Made by a program: the position numbers and the translations under genes. Source: Flavobacterium piscisymbiosum (lineage in GTDB: Bacteria > Bacteroidota > Bacteroidia > Flavobacteriales > Flavobacteriaceae). From it: a stretch of DNA of 64,000 bases. The number at the start of each line of letters is the position of its first letter. Position 1 is the first letter of the stretch. The DNA lies in assembly GCF_020905295.1 (NCBI RefSeq), contig NZ_JAJJMM010000001.1, positions 5,022,001-5,086,000 of the forward strand. Reading direction: 5' to 3'. The notes under the pieces are model-generated. The model searched no databases. It was given only the letters and a program-made list of their open reading frames with translations, and was not told where the DNA came from. Of the stretch, positions 1-10,002 are shown one piece after another.

Positions 1-2004
1 GCTTCCGCCTGCATAACTGGCCAAATACAAACTGTAAACAGCAGTATTGCTAATTTCCTGATTTCCGGTTTGTCCCCATCCTGCTCTTAATTTTAAATCA
101 GAGAAAACAGGTGCATTATTTTTAATGAAATCTTCATTACTGATTCTCCATCCTGCTGAAATTGCCGGGAAGGTTCCGTACTGATTATTTTTACCAAAAC
201 GAGACGATCCGTCACGACGAATAGTACCAGAAAGTAAATAACGATTATCAAATTCATAATCTACTTTTCCGAAGAAAGATAACAATGAATACGTTGTCGA
301 AGTTCCGCTTGTAAACGATTCTCCGGTTCCTGCATCAGGATACATATAATCAGGAGTTTCGATCAGGAAATCGTTTTTACGCAAAGTTGTCGTATCATAA
401 ACATCTTTGTACATCTCTGTTCCTGCCATAAAATTCAGGTTGCTTTTTCCTAGATTCAGGCTATAAATTGCCGTATTGGTCCAGGTCCATTTGTCACTCA
501 ATGACTGATCAATAGTTACCGATGTCTGATCGTTTTGCAAATAACCTGACTGATAACTTCTTTGCAGCGTACGTTTTTTATACGATCCGTAATCGATACC
601 AAAACTACTCTTGATATGTAAGTTTTTAATGATTTCCAGATCAGCATACATATTTCCGAAAAGACGTAAATAATCGTATTTATTGTCTTTGTTGTATTCT
701 AAAAGACGAACCGGATTTTGTCTGTCGTTCATTCCTCCAACTGGTCCGCCCCATCCTTTTCCGTCTACAGTATGTACCGGAATTATAGGTAAGGCGCGAA
801 GTGCAGGATCTAAAACTCCGGGATCTGTAACTTCGTTAGTTCGGGTCATCGAGAAATTTTCGCCAATAACCAGTTTCCCGTCAAAATATTTATACGAACC
901 GTTCATTCTGGCAGAAATCCTCTGGAAATCTGTAGTTTTTACAACTCCTTCATTTCCATAATAACCCAAAGAGAAAACATAATTCCCTTTGTCTGATGCG
1001 TTTGAAACCGATAAGTCATACGAATTTGCAATTCCGGTTTGCGAGATCGCATCGTACCAATCGGTATTTGAAGCTTTCAGGGTTTGACTGGCATCTAAAT
1101 ATTCCGGAACTAAAACTTTGTTTAATTGTGGTTTGTTATTGTTTACGGACCAGTCAAACTGATAACGTAAATTATTATTGTTCGGGTTTAAACCGTCGTT
1201 GATATTTGCCTGCCATAAAGCCTGTCCAAACTGATTGGCATTCAGCACTTCCTGCTTTCTGGAATAATCAGACAAAGAAGTATAAGTGCTAAAATTGATT
1301 CTCATTTTACCCTCTTTCCCTTTTTTGGTTGTGATGATAATAACTCCGTTTGAAGCGCGGGAACCATAAATACTGGCCGAAGAAGCATCTTTTAAAACCT
1401 GAATTGTTTCAATATCATTTGGGTTCAATTCGTGCATTCCGGATTTGGTTGGCATTCCGTCGATTACATAAAGAGGATCAGTATTGTTTAAAGTTCCAAC
1501 TCCACGAATCACAACTTTGGTATTTCCTCCACTTGGCGAACCGTCAGAGGTAACTTTTACCCCCGCCACTCTTCCTTGCAGCGCTTTTATTGGGTTTGGT
1601 TCCGGTTGTTTCATGACTTCCTTCATGTTTACAACGGCAACTGCTCCCGTAATATCTGTTTTCTTTTGTTTTGAATATCCTGTTACAACAACTTCATTCA
1701 ACTGATTATTATCTACTTTTAAAGTGATAGTGAATGTTTTTTGTCCTTTTACTTCAATCGATTGCGGACTGTATCCGATAAAAGAAACAACAATCTTTGC
1801 ATCTGAAGCTACATTCTGAAAAGAGAAATTTCCATCAAAATCTGTTACTGTACTGGTATTCGTTCCCGAAACAATTACTGTTGCTCCCGGAAGCGGCATT
1901 CCGTCATCTGACGAAATTACCGTTCCTTTTATTCCTGTTTCCTGTGCTGTCATTACCAGCATGGGAAAAAAGAATAATAGAAAATAAATGAGTTTAGTTT
2001 TCAT
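1..2004 (-). CDS. SusC/RagA-type TonB-dependent receptor (3' end outside window)
   Basis: Outer-membrane TonB-dependent transporter of the SusC class, expected to import oligosaccharides together with a SusD lipoprotein. Only the first 668 residues are visible; the C-terminal barrel lies beyond the left edge. A signal peptide is followed by a carboxypeptidase-regulatory-like domain (about residues 25-105), the conserved NEVVVTGY stretch, and a plug domain with LYVIDG and SIYGSRASNGVIIITTKKG. Start chosen at the ATG read from 2004. It begins 24 bp downstream of the GH32 gene on the same strand, so it belongs to the fructan operon. The substrate (fructan or levan-type oligosaccharides) is inferred from that neighbour and from the regulator; the partner SusD should lie to the left, outside the window. 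Confidence 0.93.
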   Translation of the reverse strand, partial: MKTKLIYFLLFFFPMLVMTAQETGIKGTVISSDDGMPLPGATVIVSGTNTSTVTDFDGNFSFQNVASDAKIVVSFIGYSPQSIEVKGQKTFTITLKVDNNQLNEVVVTGYSKQKKTDITGAVAVVNMKEVMKQPEPNPIKALQGRVAGVKVTSDGSPSGGNTKVVIRGVGTLNNTDPLYVIDGMPTKSGMHELNPNDIETIQVLKDASSASIYGSRASNGVIIITTKKGKEGKMRINFSTYTSLSDYSRKQEVLNANQFGQALWQANINDGLNPNNNNLRYQFDWSVNNNKPQLNKVLVPEYLDASQTLKASNTDWYDAISQTGIANSYDLSVSNASDKGNYVFSLGYYGNEGVVKTTDFQRISARMNGSYKYFDGKLVIGENFSMTRTNEVTDPGVLDPALRALPIIPVHTVDGKGWGGPVGGMNDRQNPVRLLEYNKDNKYDYLRLFGNMYADLEIIKNLHIKSSFGIDYGSYKKRTLQRSYQSGYLQNDQTSVTIDQSLSDKWTWTNTAIYSLNLGKSNLNFMAGTEMYKDVYDTTTLRKNDFLIETPDYMYPDAGTGESFTSGTSTTYSLLSFFGKVDYEFDNRYLLSGTIRRDGSSRFGKNNQYGTFPAISAGWRISNEDFIKNNAPVFSDLKLRAGWGQTGNQEISNTAVYSLYLASYAGGS

Positions 2005-2028
2005 AGTTAGTGGTTTTTGGTTTTAAGG

Positions 2029-3636
2029 TTAGTTTATATTTAATTGGTTAATTTCTAAATTGCTTAGCTCAACCCCACTGTTTGAAGAAACAGAAAGAGA
2101 AGTGTAAGGCTGGTTTGGAAAAAAGATTTCGGTAATTACTTTTTCTCCATTATTGTAAAATATCTCTATAGAGGTTTTATCTAATATGATTTTAAAAACA
2201 CCTTCTTTTTGACTTTCGTCTAAAGCTGCTTTGGTAATTGTTGAAGCAAATTTTTCTGAAAAATCAATTTTTCCTGATTTCGAACGATCCAAAAATAAAT
2301 AGTGATCTGAATTATTAATCCCGAAAGTCACGGCTTCTCCATTTGTATTTGAAAGTGTAAAAGTGTACGTATCCTGTTTTAAGTTCTTGATATTAAAATG
2401 AAGCATTGCTTTTGTTAAATCGATTTTTCCTGTTTCAACAATCGCTAATTTTTCTTTTCCTTTCAGGCTTTTTACTTTGATCGTTTTACCAATATATTTA
2501 TTGATTTCTTTTACCGGATTATTTATTAAAGTATAATTGTTTCCTTTTTTAATAACCTGAAGTTCACGCGCAATGGTTGTGGCACTTCTCCAGGATTGTG
2601 TTGGAACTTGCTGAGCATAATCCCAGTTTGACATCCAGCCAATAAACAATCGTCGACCGTCTGCAGCAGGAACATTATTCCAGGTTACGCCAGCATAATT
2701 GTCTTTTCCGTAATCCAGCCATGCTGCTTTTTCTGTCTCTATTTTTTTAGCAAAATTAGATTCAAGTGTAAAAGTTGTTCCGTCGAAATCGCCAATAAAA
2801 TATTGTGTTCCTGAACCTCCGTTTGCTCCGCCAGGATTCAAATTCTGAATCAAAACCCATTTGGTTTCATTGGAACCTTTTACTTTTATTTCGAAGAAAT
2901 CCGGACATTCCCAAACACCTCCGTGAGCGCCAATGTTTTTTCCAAACTCTGATAAATATTTCCAGTTTTTAAGATCTTTAGAGGCATAAAACTGAGTACG
3001 ATCTTGTGCCGCTAAGGACATAATCCATTGTTTATGGGTTTCATCCCAGTTTACTTTTGGATCACGAAAATCACGAATCCCGGGGTTTTTAATGACAGGA
3101 TTTCCTTCCTCAAATTTCTGCCATGTAAAACCATTGTCGTTCGAAAACGCAATATCCTGTTGTTCAACATCGATCTTGCCTTCTTTTTCTTTTGTCATAT
3201 CATGCAGCGTATAAATCGCTACAATTGGAGCCTTTTTACCAGTTCCTAAACCTGAAGTATTATGTGTATCTACAACAGCGCTTCCTGAAAAAATGTATTT
3301 GTCTTTGTCCGGATAAATCGCAATTGGCTGCTCTTCCCATTTAATTAAATCTTTACTAATAGCATGCCCCCAGTGCATTGGTCCCCAAACACTTTTTTCA
3401 GGATAATGCTGATAATACAAATGATAAACTCCATCGGCATAGAACATTCCGTTAGGATCATTCATCCAGCCATTTTTTGGTGTAAAGTGAAAATTAGGAC
3501 GGTACATTTTTTCTTCTGTTGCAACCGAAGTTGAAACTGCAGTTGTTTGTGCAACAGCCGTATATGGTTTACAAGCTCCTATTGATAATAATACAGCACT
3601 ATATAATGCCAGCGGTAGATGTTTCTTTGATGTCAT
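2029..3636 (-). CDS. GH32 fructan hydrolase (levanase/inulinase/invertase type), lipoprotein
   Basis: Glycoside hydrolase family 32 enzyme, 535 residues, hydrolysing beta-fructosidic bonds of fructans or sucrose. The three family motifs are visible: WMNDPNG with the nucleophile Asp near residue 60, RDP near 191-193 and the EC motif (acid/base Glu near 243). A C-terminal beta-sandwich follows. The N-terminus is a lipoprotein signal with a lipobox ending IGAC at Cys22, suggesting anchoring on the periplasmic or surface side of a membrane. The start overlaps the end of the upstream MFS gene by 38 bp. That start keeps the whole signal peptide, so the overlap looks real and implies translational coupling. 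Exact fructan specificity cannot be read from sequence alone. Confidence 0.93.
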   Translation of the reverse strand: MTSKKHLPLALYSAVLLSIGACKPYTAVAQTTAVSTSVATEEKMYRPNFHFTPKNGWMNDPNGMFYADGVYHLYYQHYPEKSVWGPMHWGHAISKDLIKWEEQPIAIYPDKDKYIFSGSAVVDTHNTSGLGTGKKAPIVAIYTLHDMTKEKEGKIDVEQQDIAFSNDNGFTWQKFEEGNPVIKNPGIRDFRDPKVNWDETHKQWIMSLAAQDRTQFYASKDLKNWKYLSEFGKNIGAHGGVWECPDFFEIKVKGSNETKWVLIQNLNPGGANGGSGTQYFIGDFDGTTFTLESNFAKKIETEKAAWLDYGKDNYAGVTWNNVPAADGRRLFIGWMSNWDYAQQVPTQSWRSATTIARELQVIKKGNNYTLINNPVKEINKYIGKTIKVKSLKGKEKLAIVETGKIDLTKAMLHFNIKNLKQDTYTFTLSNTNGEAVTFGINNSDHYLFLDRSKSGKIDFSEKFASTITKAALDESQKEGVFKIILDKTSIEIFYNNGEKVITEIFFPNQPYTSLSVSSNSGVELSNLEINQLNIN

Positions 3637-4957
3637 GTTTTTTGATATTTTTTTTGGTTAAATTTTCACTTAAAACTTCTAAAGAGATCCCTTTAGTTTC
3701 CGGCATTATAAATATTACAAACAGTAATTGCAGGACCATCATCAATGCAAAAATTAAGAATACGACGTCGGGTCCAATTTCTGAAAACAACATTGGAATT
3801 AAAGACGGAATAATCGCCGCTAAAACCCAGTGTACCGAACTCCCGAAAGCTTGTCCTGAAGCACGAATGTGATTAGGGAAAATTTCTGAGATAAACACCC
3901 AGATTACGGCTCCCTGGCCAATGGCGTGTGATGCAATAAATAAGAAAAGAAAAGTAGGTACTGATAATCCTCCCCAATTGTAATAAAATGAAGCAGAGAC
4001 TAAGCCTAGAGAAATAATATATCCAACAGAACCAATGTACATTAACAACTTTCTTCCTAATTTGTCAATTAATGCTACTCCGATTAAGGTAAATATAAGA
4101 TTCGTGATCCCGATCCCGATGCTGCTCAGTAAAGCGGTATTTTGTCCTAAGCCTGCTTCTTCAAAAATTCTTGGTGCGTAATATAAAAAGGCATTGATTC
4201 CTGAAAACTGATTGAAAAACGCAATTAAAAAGGCCAGAATCAACGGGAAACGGTATTTCTTCATGAAGATATTCTCGTGTTTTGTAACACCATTTTCTCT
4301 TGAATCATCCATAATATCTTTAAGATCTGCAGTGGGATCAATTTGAAACAGGACTTTACGTGCTTCTTCATCACGGTTTTTAGACAATAACCATCTTGGG
4401 CTTTCCGGGATTGTAAGTATGAAAAGAATATAGATAAGTGATGGAAAAGCCTGAATTCCTACCATCCAGCGCCAGGCATTTTCGCCAATATCTTTTAAAA
4501 AGTAATTGGATATAAAAGCAATTAAGATTCCCAATACAATATTAAACTGATACAAAGCTACCAATCGTCCGCGTTTGTCTGCCGGAGCAATTTCAGAAAC
4601 ATAGGCCGGAGCAGCAATAGTTGAAGCACCAACACCTAAACCTCCAATAAACCTGAAAGCAGCAAATACATAAGGATCGTTTGCGAAAGAAGCGCCTATT
4701 GCCGAAACGAAATATAAAATCCCAATCCAGAAGAGTGTTTTTTTACGACCTATTTTATTGGTTGGAATTCCTCCAAAAATGGCACCTACAACTGTTCCCC
4801 AAAGTGCCATTGCCATAACAACAGAACCATGAAAAGCATCAGATGAATGCCATAAAAGCTGTAATTGTTTATCAGCTCCAGAAATAACTACGGTATCAAA
4901 ACCGAATAGAAAACCTGCCAGTGCAGCAGTAACAGACCAAATCAATATCTTATTCAT
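3599..4957 (-). CDS. MFS sugar:H+ symporter, probably fructose importer
   Basis: Twelve-helix major facilitator of the sugar porter family, 452 residues, normal length. Family signatures include GFDTVVISG in the first helix, NKIGRKK in the first cytoplasmic loop, PESPRWLL after helix 6, a second-half DKLGRK loop and PETKG at the end of helix 12. It would carry a monosaccharide across the inner membrane. Placement between a GH32 gene and a hybrid sensor matches the layout of known Bacteroides fructan loci, so fructose is the inferred substrate. First gene of the MFS-GH32-SusC operon. A TATCTTAG sequence at 4982-4989 (minus strand), about 25 bp before the start, is a possible -7 promoter element. 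Confidence 0.88.
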   Translation of the reverse strand: MNKILIWSVTAALAGFLFGFDTVVISGADKQLQLLWHSSDAFHGSVVMAMALWGTVVGAIFGGIPTNKIGRKKTLFWIGILYFVSAIGASFANDPYVFAAFRFIGGLGVGASTIAAPAYVSEIAPADKRGRLVALYQFNIVLGILIAFISNYFLKDIGENAWRWMVGIQAFPSLIYILFILTIPESPRWLLSKNRDEEARKVLFQIDPTADLKDIMDDSRENGVTKHENIFMKKYRFPLILAFLIAFFNQFSGINAFLYYAPRIFEEAGLGQNTALLSSIGIGITNLIFTLIGVALIDKLGRKLLMYIGSVGYIISLGLVSASFYYNWGGLSVPTFLFLFIASHAIGQGAVIWVFISEIFPNHIRASGQAFGSSVHWVLAAIIPSLIPMLFSEIGPDVVFLIFALMMVLQLLFVIFIMPETKGISLEVLSENLTKKNIKKHDIKETSTAGII

Positions 4958-5988
4958 TGTAGATGTATTAAAAACTTGTTGCTAAGATATTCGCAAAAAA
5001 AACAACTTATTTTTAATGATGTTACAATTTAATTCTATAATTATTGATAGTTTGATACTTTAAACTCAAATCGTTTATTTACAAGTCTTTACGTGTATTA
5101 AAATTTATTTACGAAAACCATGTAGTTTCGATTTTGTTACATTTAATATAAAAATGATACATGAAATAATTGAAAAAGGGACAAAGTAACAAAGGTCCTG
5201 AGGTTCAAAGTTGTTAAAAAAACTATAAGTAAAGAGAATTTTACATTTTATTTAAGTTTTGTCTTTTGAATTGGTGGTGATTTATTTGAAGATATAAAAT
5301 AAAGCTAAGAATGAATTTAGCCCAGATAATGAGCATTTTGGCTAAAGCCCCTCTATATCCATTCTCTCTCCTCCAGCTGAAGCTGGAGGCAATTCAAATG
5401 TGATATCCTAACAGGTTTCTAATCCCGAGGCTCGGGTAATGTCATTAAGTTAAGCTATTTTAGATTGTGTTCCATCGGAACACCTCATCGGTAGAAAAAA
5501 AATGCATCGTGAGAAACATCGTCCCATTGGGACGTTTGAGAAATAGTATAAGAAATCTGTATAAGTTTTTGCTAATTGTTAATTATAAAATCAAACGTTC
5601 CTACGGAACAAAAACAAAGTGATGAGATATTGTTCTTAACAAATTGTGCCATTAGATTTTTCCTTAACTTAATGACATGCGCTTCGGGACTTTTAGGTAT
5701 TCTATTGAATTCATCTGACAACGATTAAATTCTCGTTACGGAGTTACTTGCGAAGATTTGATTCGTCTGTTCGTTATCGCTCGGGTCTCCTTCGCCGAAA
5801 TGACAAATTAGACGGAAATCTTGTTATGAAAATGATTGTCCTAGCCCCGATAGAAGAGGAAATCCTTTTGTGTCCGCCGCGGCGGACACAAAAGATTGGA
5901 ACGAATAGCGGGATTAGCTCCTGAAAAAAATTCTACCAATATTAGTGCTTAACAGCACAAATTGCAGACTCTAAATTCTTGATTGGTA
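4958..5988. repeat. 1-kb intergenic stretch packed with short palindromes
   Basis: No credible gene. After about 250 bp of AT-rich promoter-type DNA (4958-5200) there are many short perfect hairpins with tiny loops: 5370-5389, 5424-5436, 5467-5483 (GTGTTCC/GGAACAC, loop ATC), 5520-5534 (CGTCCC/GGGACG, loop ATT) and 5597-5609 (GTTCC/GGAAC, loop TAC). The right part (about 5800-5935) is a copy of a dispersed repeat that also occurs near 34500-34640 and 42600-42720. It lies between the MFS gene and the sensor gene, both minus strand, so the sensor and the operon are probably transcribed separately. Confidence 0.7.
5865..5894. repeat. Perfect 15-bp palindrome at the core of the dispersed repeat
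   Basis: CTTTTGTGTCCGCCG is followed directly by its exact reverse complement, giving a 30-bp palindrome. It is the centre of a repeat flanked by CTAGCCCCGATAGAAG on one side and GCGGGATTAGCTCC on the other. The copies near 34562-34588 and 42635-42662 keep the flanks but vary the palindrome tip, which suggests compensating changes that preserve a hairpin. Confidence 0.8.
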
Positions 5989-8730
5989 TTAATACTTATC
6001 ATTTTTGTATTCTTTTGGCGAAATTCCAAATTTATTCTTAAAAGCGGTCGAAAAATAGTTGGGAGAAGAGAATCCAAGTGAGTATGCAATTTCAGAAATG
6101 TTCATCTCATTTGATTTTAAAAGCTCTGCGGCTTTCTCTAATTTGACATTATTGATATGATCGCTAATATTAATTCCGATAATCGCTTTTACTTTTCGAT
6201 ACAACTGAACTCTTGAAACACTTAGTTTGTCTGCCAAATCTTCGACAGAGAATTTAGGATTTTCGACATTCATCTTGATGATATCATTCATTTTAGTAAT
6301 GAACGTTTGTTCCTGATTACCAAATTTAGATTCGGGTTCGATGCGGTAAATATTATTGGTATAGTAATAACGGAGTTTTTCTCTGTTGAAAAGCAAGCCC
6401 GAAATGGATTGTTTTAAGATCGAAAGACTGAATGGTTTGGTCAAATATTGGTCTACTCCGCTCTGCAAACCTTTTAAAACAGATTCTTTATTGCTTTGCG
6501 CTGTTAGAATAATAATAGGAATATGCGACGAACGTAAATCTTTTTTCAATTCTTTACTGATTTCATAACCGTCTTTATCTATTAAATTGATGTCACAAAT
6601 GATGATATCGGGTACTATTTCCATTGTTTTTTCGATAGCATCACTTCCGTCAGAAGAGTAAACGATATATTCACCAGATAATTTTGCCTTTAAAAATGTG
6701 ACCAAGTCAATATTGTCTTCTATAATCAAAAGTGAATGTTTCTCTGATTCAGCAATTGTATTTACTTCTTTAAAATCAGGTTCTATATCAAGATTATCTG
6801 TTATTAAATTGGGCGTTATATTTAGGTTTTCGGCTTTACTTACGATCTCTGAAGGCTGTAAATGACTATTTCCTTTCAATAAAGTAATAACAAACTCACT
6901 GCCTTGTTTTGATTTTAGTTCGATTGTTCCGTGATGCAAAAGCACAAACTCTTTCGATAAATGAAGTCCAATTCCTGAACTGTTTTTATTATTATTTGAA
7001 GCTTTAAAAAACGGACTAAAGACATTAGACAATTCATTCTCCGGAATTCCGATTCCCGAATCCTTAAAGCTGATTTTTACCGTATTGTCTTGGTTTTCGA
7101 CAATCGAAATGTTTATTTTTCCGTTATCCGGTGTAAATTTAAAAGCGTTGGAAAGCAAATTAAAATACACTTTATCCATCAATCCCCTATCGATAAACAA
7201 TTCCAGGTTTTTATTTTTCATACTCAGCTGAAAATCAATATTCCTGCGGGCAGCTTCTCCTTTAAAATTGGTCATTACTTCATTGGTAAAATCATAGATT
7301 TTAGTATTTGAGGCTCTTAACGTAAATTTTTGTTCTTCTATTTTCCTAAAGTCTAATAACTGATTTATTAATCTGAGCAATCTGTTCGAATTTTTATGAA
7401 TGAGTTTCACCTCGTCAATAAGTGCGGTTCCTTTTATTTTTTCATTTTCGATCAAAGACTCTACATAACTCATAATAAGCGTTATGGGAGTTTTAAATTC
7501 ATGCGAAAGTCCGGTAAAGAAATTCAGTTTTGCTTCGTTGCTTTTCTCGGCTACTTTAGCCATTTCCTGAATTTCATTGTTCTGATCAATTACGGTCTGA
7601 TTAATACGTTCGAGTTGTTTTTTCTTTCTCGAAATAGAAATCGTCGAGTAAATGCTGTAAATGGTCAAACTCAGGATAATCACTAAGAAAAAACTTAGTA
7701 ATCTCACCAAATTGTTTTGCGAAGCATATTCTCTTTCCTGCACTTTTATAGCTCCTTGCTGTGACTCGATAACGGTTTGCTGCTGATCGACTTTATCCAT
7801 TTGGTTTTCGATAATTTCAGCATTGTTATGGTCGATTACAATGGTATTGAGGATATTATTTTTAGAAATAGGTTCTTTATTGTACATTTTCAAAGCCAGT
7901 TTTAGTGCTTCATTTCCTCCCGTAGGATATAAAATGGTTCCGTCTAAAACGCCGCTTTTTACCAGTTCGATTCCGCCATTGACAGAGTTTAGTCCGTCGA
8001 CACCTAAAAACTTAATTTTATTTTCTAAACCAACCGTTTTGGCTGTTTCCCAAGCGCTTAATGCCATACGATCGTTATGGGCGAAAATGTATTCGACATC
8101 AGGATTTTGTAAAAGAATTGTTTTTAATGGCGCGGTTACTGACTCTTTTTCCCAATTGCCGTGAATGGTATTTACAACTTTAAAACGTTTATTTCCCTGA
8201 ATAATCTGAGTAAAACCCAGACTACGTTCATACGCAGGCGACGATCCGTTTGCACCCGTAATTTCAACGATTTTACCAGAACCTTTGCTGTGCGAGATGA
8301 TATATCTGGCGGCAATTCTTCCAATTTCGATATTATCTGCACCAAGATAAGCCGTGTAATTTTCGCCATCGATTTTGCGGTCTACAACAAGAACCGGAAT
8401 TCCGGCTTTGATCGATTTTTCGACAACGGCAGTTAGGGGTTTTGACTGAATGGGAGATACAATAATTACATCTACTTTATTAGCGATAAACCTTTCGATA
8501 TCATCTATTTGTCTGGCGACATTATTATTGGCATCGCTAATTTTTAAATCGACTTCAGGGCGTAATGAGGCTTCAATTTTCATTGAGCTGGTCATTTGTT
8601 TGCGCCAATCATCTGTGGTCATCGCCTGAGAAAATCCAACTTTTATTTTATCTCCTTGTTTTTGAGTACAGGAAACTAAACTTAATGATGCTAAAAAAAG
8701 CAGCAAAATATATTTTACAAGTGAATACAT
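5989..8730 (-). CDS. Hybrid two-component system regulator with periplasmic sugar-binding sensor (BT1754 type)
   Basis: One-protein signalling system of 913 residues. Order: N-terminal signal/anchor (1-21, a lipobox-like LVSC ends at Cys21), type I periplasmic-binding domain (about 28-300), short coiled coil, transmembrane helix (about 341-365), HisKA with phospho-His410 (GLSHEF), HATPase with N, G1 and G2 boxes (about 515-605), receiver with phospho-Asp713, and a C-terminal AraC-type HTH domain (about 815-913). In Bacteroides thetaiotaomicron BT1754 has this architecture, binds fructose through the periplasmic domain and controls the fructan locus. The adjacent MFS, GH32 and SusC genes make the same role very likely here. 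All catalytic residues appear intact. Confidence 0.93.
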   Translation of the reverse strand: MYSLVKYILLLFLASLSLVSCTQKQGDKIKVGFSQAMTTDDWRKQMTSSMKIEASLRPEVDLKISDANNNVARQIDDIERFIANKVDVIIVSPIQSKPLTAVVEKSIKAGIPVLVVDRKIDGENYTAYLGADNIEIGRIAARYIISHSKGSGKIVEITGANGSSPAYERSLGFTQIIQGNKRFKVVNTIHGNWEKESVTAPLKTILLQNPDVEYIFAHNDRMALSAWETAKTVGLENKIKFLGVDGLNSVNGGIELVKSGVLDGTILYPTGGNEALKLALKMYNKEPISKNNILNTIVIDHNNAEIIENQMDKVDQQQTVIESQQGAIKVQEREYASQNNLVRLLSFFLVIILSLTIYSIYSTISISRKKKQLERINQTVIDQNNEIQEMAKVAEKSNEAKLNFFTGLSHEFKTPITLIMSYVESLIENEKIKGTALIDEVKLIHKNSNRLLRLINQLLDFRKIEEQKFTLRASNTKIYDFTNEVMTNFKGEAARRNIDFQLSMKNKNLELFIDRGLMDKVYFNLLSNAFKFTPDNGKINISIVENQDNTVKISFKDSGIGIPENELSNVFSPFFKASNNNKNSSGIGLHLSKEFVLLHHGTIELKSKQGSEFVITLLKGNSHLQPSEIVSKAENLNITPNLITDNLDIEPDFKEVNTIAESEKHSLLIIEDNIDLVTFLKAKLSGEYIVYSSDGSDAIEKTMEIVPDIIICDINLIDKDGYEISKELKKDLRSSHIPIIILTAQSNKESVLKGLQSGVDQYLTKPFSLSILKQSISGLLFNREKLRYYYTNNIYRIEPESKFGNQEQTFITKMNDIIKMNVENPKFSVEDLADKLSVSRVQLYRKVKAIIGINISDHINNVKLEKAAELLKSNEMNISEIAYSLGFSSPNYFSTAFKNKFGISPKEYKNDKY

Positions 8731-9096
8731 GAATTATGAGTTTATGTAAATGAAAATGAGTTTTCAAAAAAAAATACCTTATTAGACCAGCAACCTGTCA
8801 AAATAATTAGGAAGGATTATTTTTCACTGACAAGTGGGAAGGCAATATATAATAAGGTAAAATTAAACTTTTATTTGATGTAGACAAATTAGTATCGTAA
8901 TATCTTAAATTCAAAACGATACTATTAAATATTTTGTAAGTAAATGTAAACATTACTGTTATTTTAAGTATTGCAAAAAAAATTGAGTTCTCATAATTTC
9001 GACTTCAGCAGCTAAATTCAGGAGTTGGGTACATTCTACAAACAGCCATCTTCGACCCCAATCTATCTTTGCCATTAATCTTAAAAATCATAGTAA
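8731..9096. other. Divergent intergenic region
   Basis: Separates the minus-strand hybrid sensor from the plus-strand operon starting at 9097, so it should hold both promoters. A pair of exact 10-bp inverted arms (TACCTTATTA at 8775-8784 and TAATAAGGTA at 8850-8859) encloses about 65 bp. It could be a structured leader of the sensor mRNA or a binding site. No open reading frame of note. Confidence 0.5.
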
Positions 9097-9732
9097 ATGA
9101 CAAAGTTACTTATTACCATTTTATTCTTTTTCTCTGCTTTATTAATGGCACAAACCCAATCTGAAACAGGAACAAAAAAATTCTCTGTTGATTTTGGAGG
9201 CTCATTTGGTGTTTTTTCCCCTTTTAAAGAATCTGCTAAAGGATTTCCCGATGATAAAAATCAGCTTGGTTCTAATGGAGTAACATTTCTTCAGTTCAAC
9301 TATAAGGAACATTATTTTGCTAAATTACAGTTTGGACAAACAACTGTCTCTTATAAATCTATCCAAAGTTCAAATGGTTTTAATTCTATAATCGATTCTA
9401 AAGCAAATAGCACAACGATAGGAATCAATATTGGATATCAATACAAAATCAAACATTGGCAACCCTTTGTAATGGTGGGTTCAGGTACTTCTTTTATCGA
9501 CTCTCCCAAAACAGTACTGATAAATGAAAATACAATAAGCTATACGACTAAAACCGGTAGTTACCTTTACATATCAGCAAGTATTGGTGTTAATTATATA
9601 TTCAACAGGTATTTTATTGTTTCTCTGGAAGGACAAGCTTCCAGACTTCCAACGGTTCCTTCAGGTTCTGATACACACCTAAGCGGTATGAGTCTTCAGC
9701 TAGGCTTAAAATCATATCTTTTTAGTTTTTAA
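9097..9732 (+). CDS. Secreted outer-membrane beta-barrel protein
   Basis: 211 residues. A clear signal peptide (about 1-18, ending LLMAQTQ) is followed by alternating hydrophobic and polar strands with many Gly and aromatic residues and a terminal aromatic (ending YLFSF), typical of small eight-stranded outer-membrane barrels (porin-family or OmpW-like proteins in Bacteroidota). It starts a tight plus-strand cluster: 12 bp to the 70-residue gene, then 45 bp to a LytS-type kinase and 12 bp to its regulator. It may be a target or a sensory partner of that system, but this is inference. No ligand can be named. Confidence 0.8.
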   Translation: MTKLLITILFFFSALLMAQTQSETGTKKFSVDFGGSFGVFSPFKESAKGFPDDKNQLGSNGVTFLQFNYKEHYFAKLQFGQTTVSYKSIQSSNGFNSIIDSKANSTTIGINIGYQYKIKHWQPFVMVGSGTSFIDSPKTVLINENTISYTTKTGSYLYISASIGVNYIFNRYFIVSLEGQASRLPTVPSGSDTHLSGMSLQLGLKSYLFSF

Positions 9733-9744
9733 TACTATATTCGC

Positions 9745-9957
9745 ATGATAATTTCCATCTACAAAACCGATATTAATACAAAATCTAAGTTAAGAAAAGT
9801 AAAACCTGTTCTTAATAGAATACTTTTGAATTCTAAATGGAACTTTGACTTAGAAGATTGTGACAAAATTTTAAGAGTCGAGAGCGATACAAACTGCTCA
9901 GCATTTTTAATAACAGAACTTTCTAAAATTGGAATATATTGTGAAGAATTATTTTAG
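9745..9957 (+). CDS. Small conserved-type protein, possible HMA-like fold
   Basis: 70 residues, no signal peptide or membrane helix. The pattern (strand IISIYKTDI, helix with lysines, strand ending FDLEDCDKILRVES, helix, strand GIYCEELF) looks like the beta-alpha-beta-beta-alpha-beta fold of metal-chaperone (HMA) proteins. The CxxC copper motif is absent; only isolated Cys residues occur. It starts 12 bp after the barrel gene, which supports it as a real gene in the operon. Function not recognised. Confidence 0.6.
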   Translation: MIISIYKTDINTKSKLRKVKPVLNRILLNSKWNFDLEDCDKILRVESDTNCSAFLITELSKIGIYCEELF

Positions 9958-10002
9958 ATTTAATAATCATACAACGACATTCTACTTTATGATTAAATTT
10001 AT

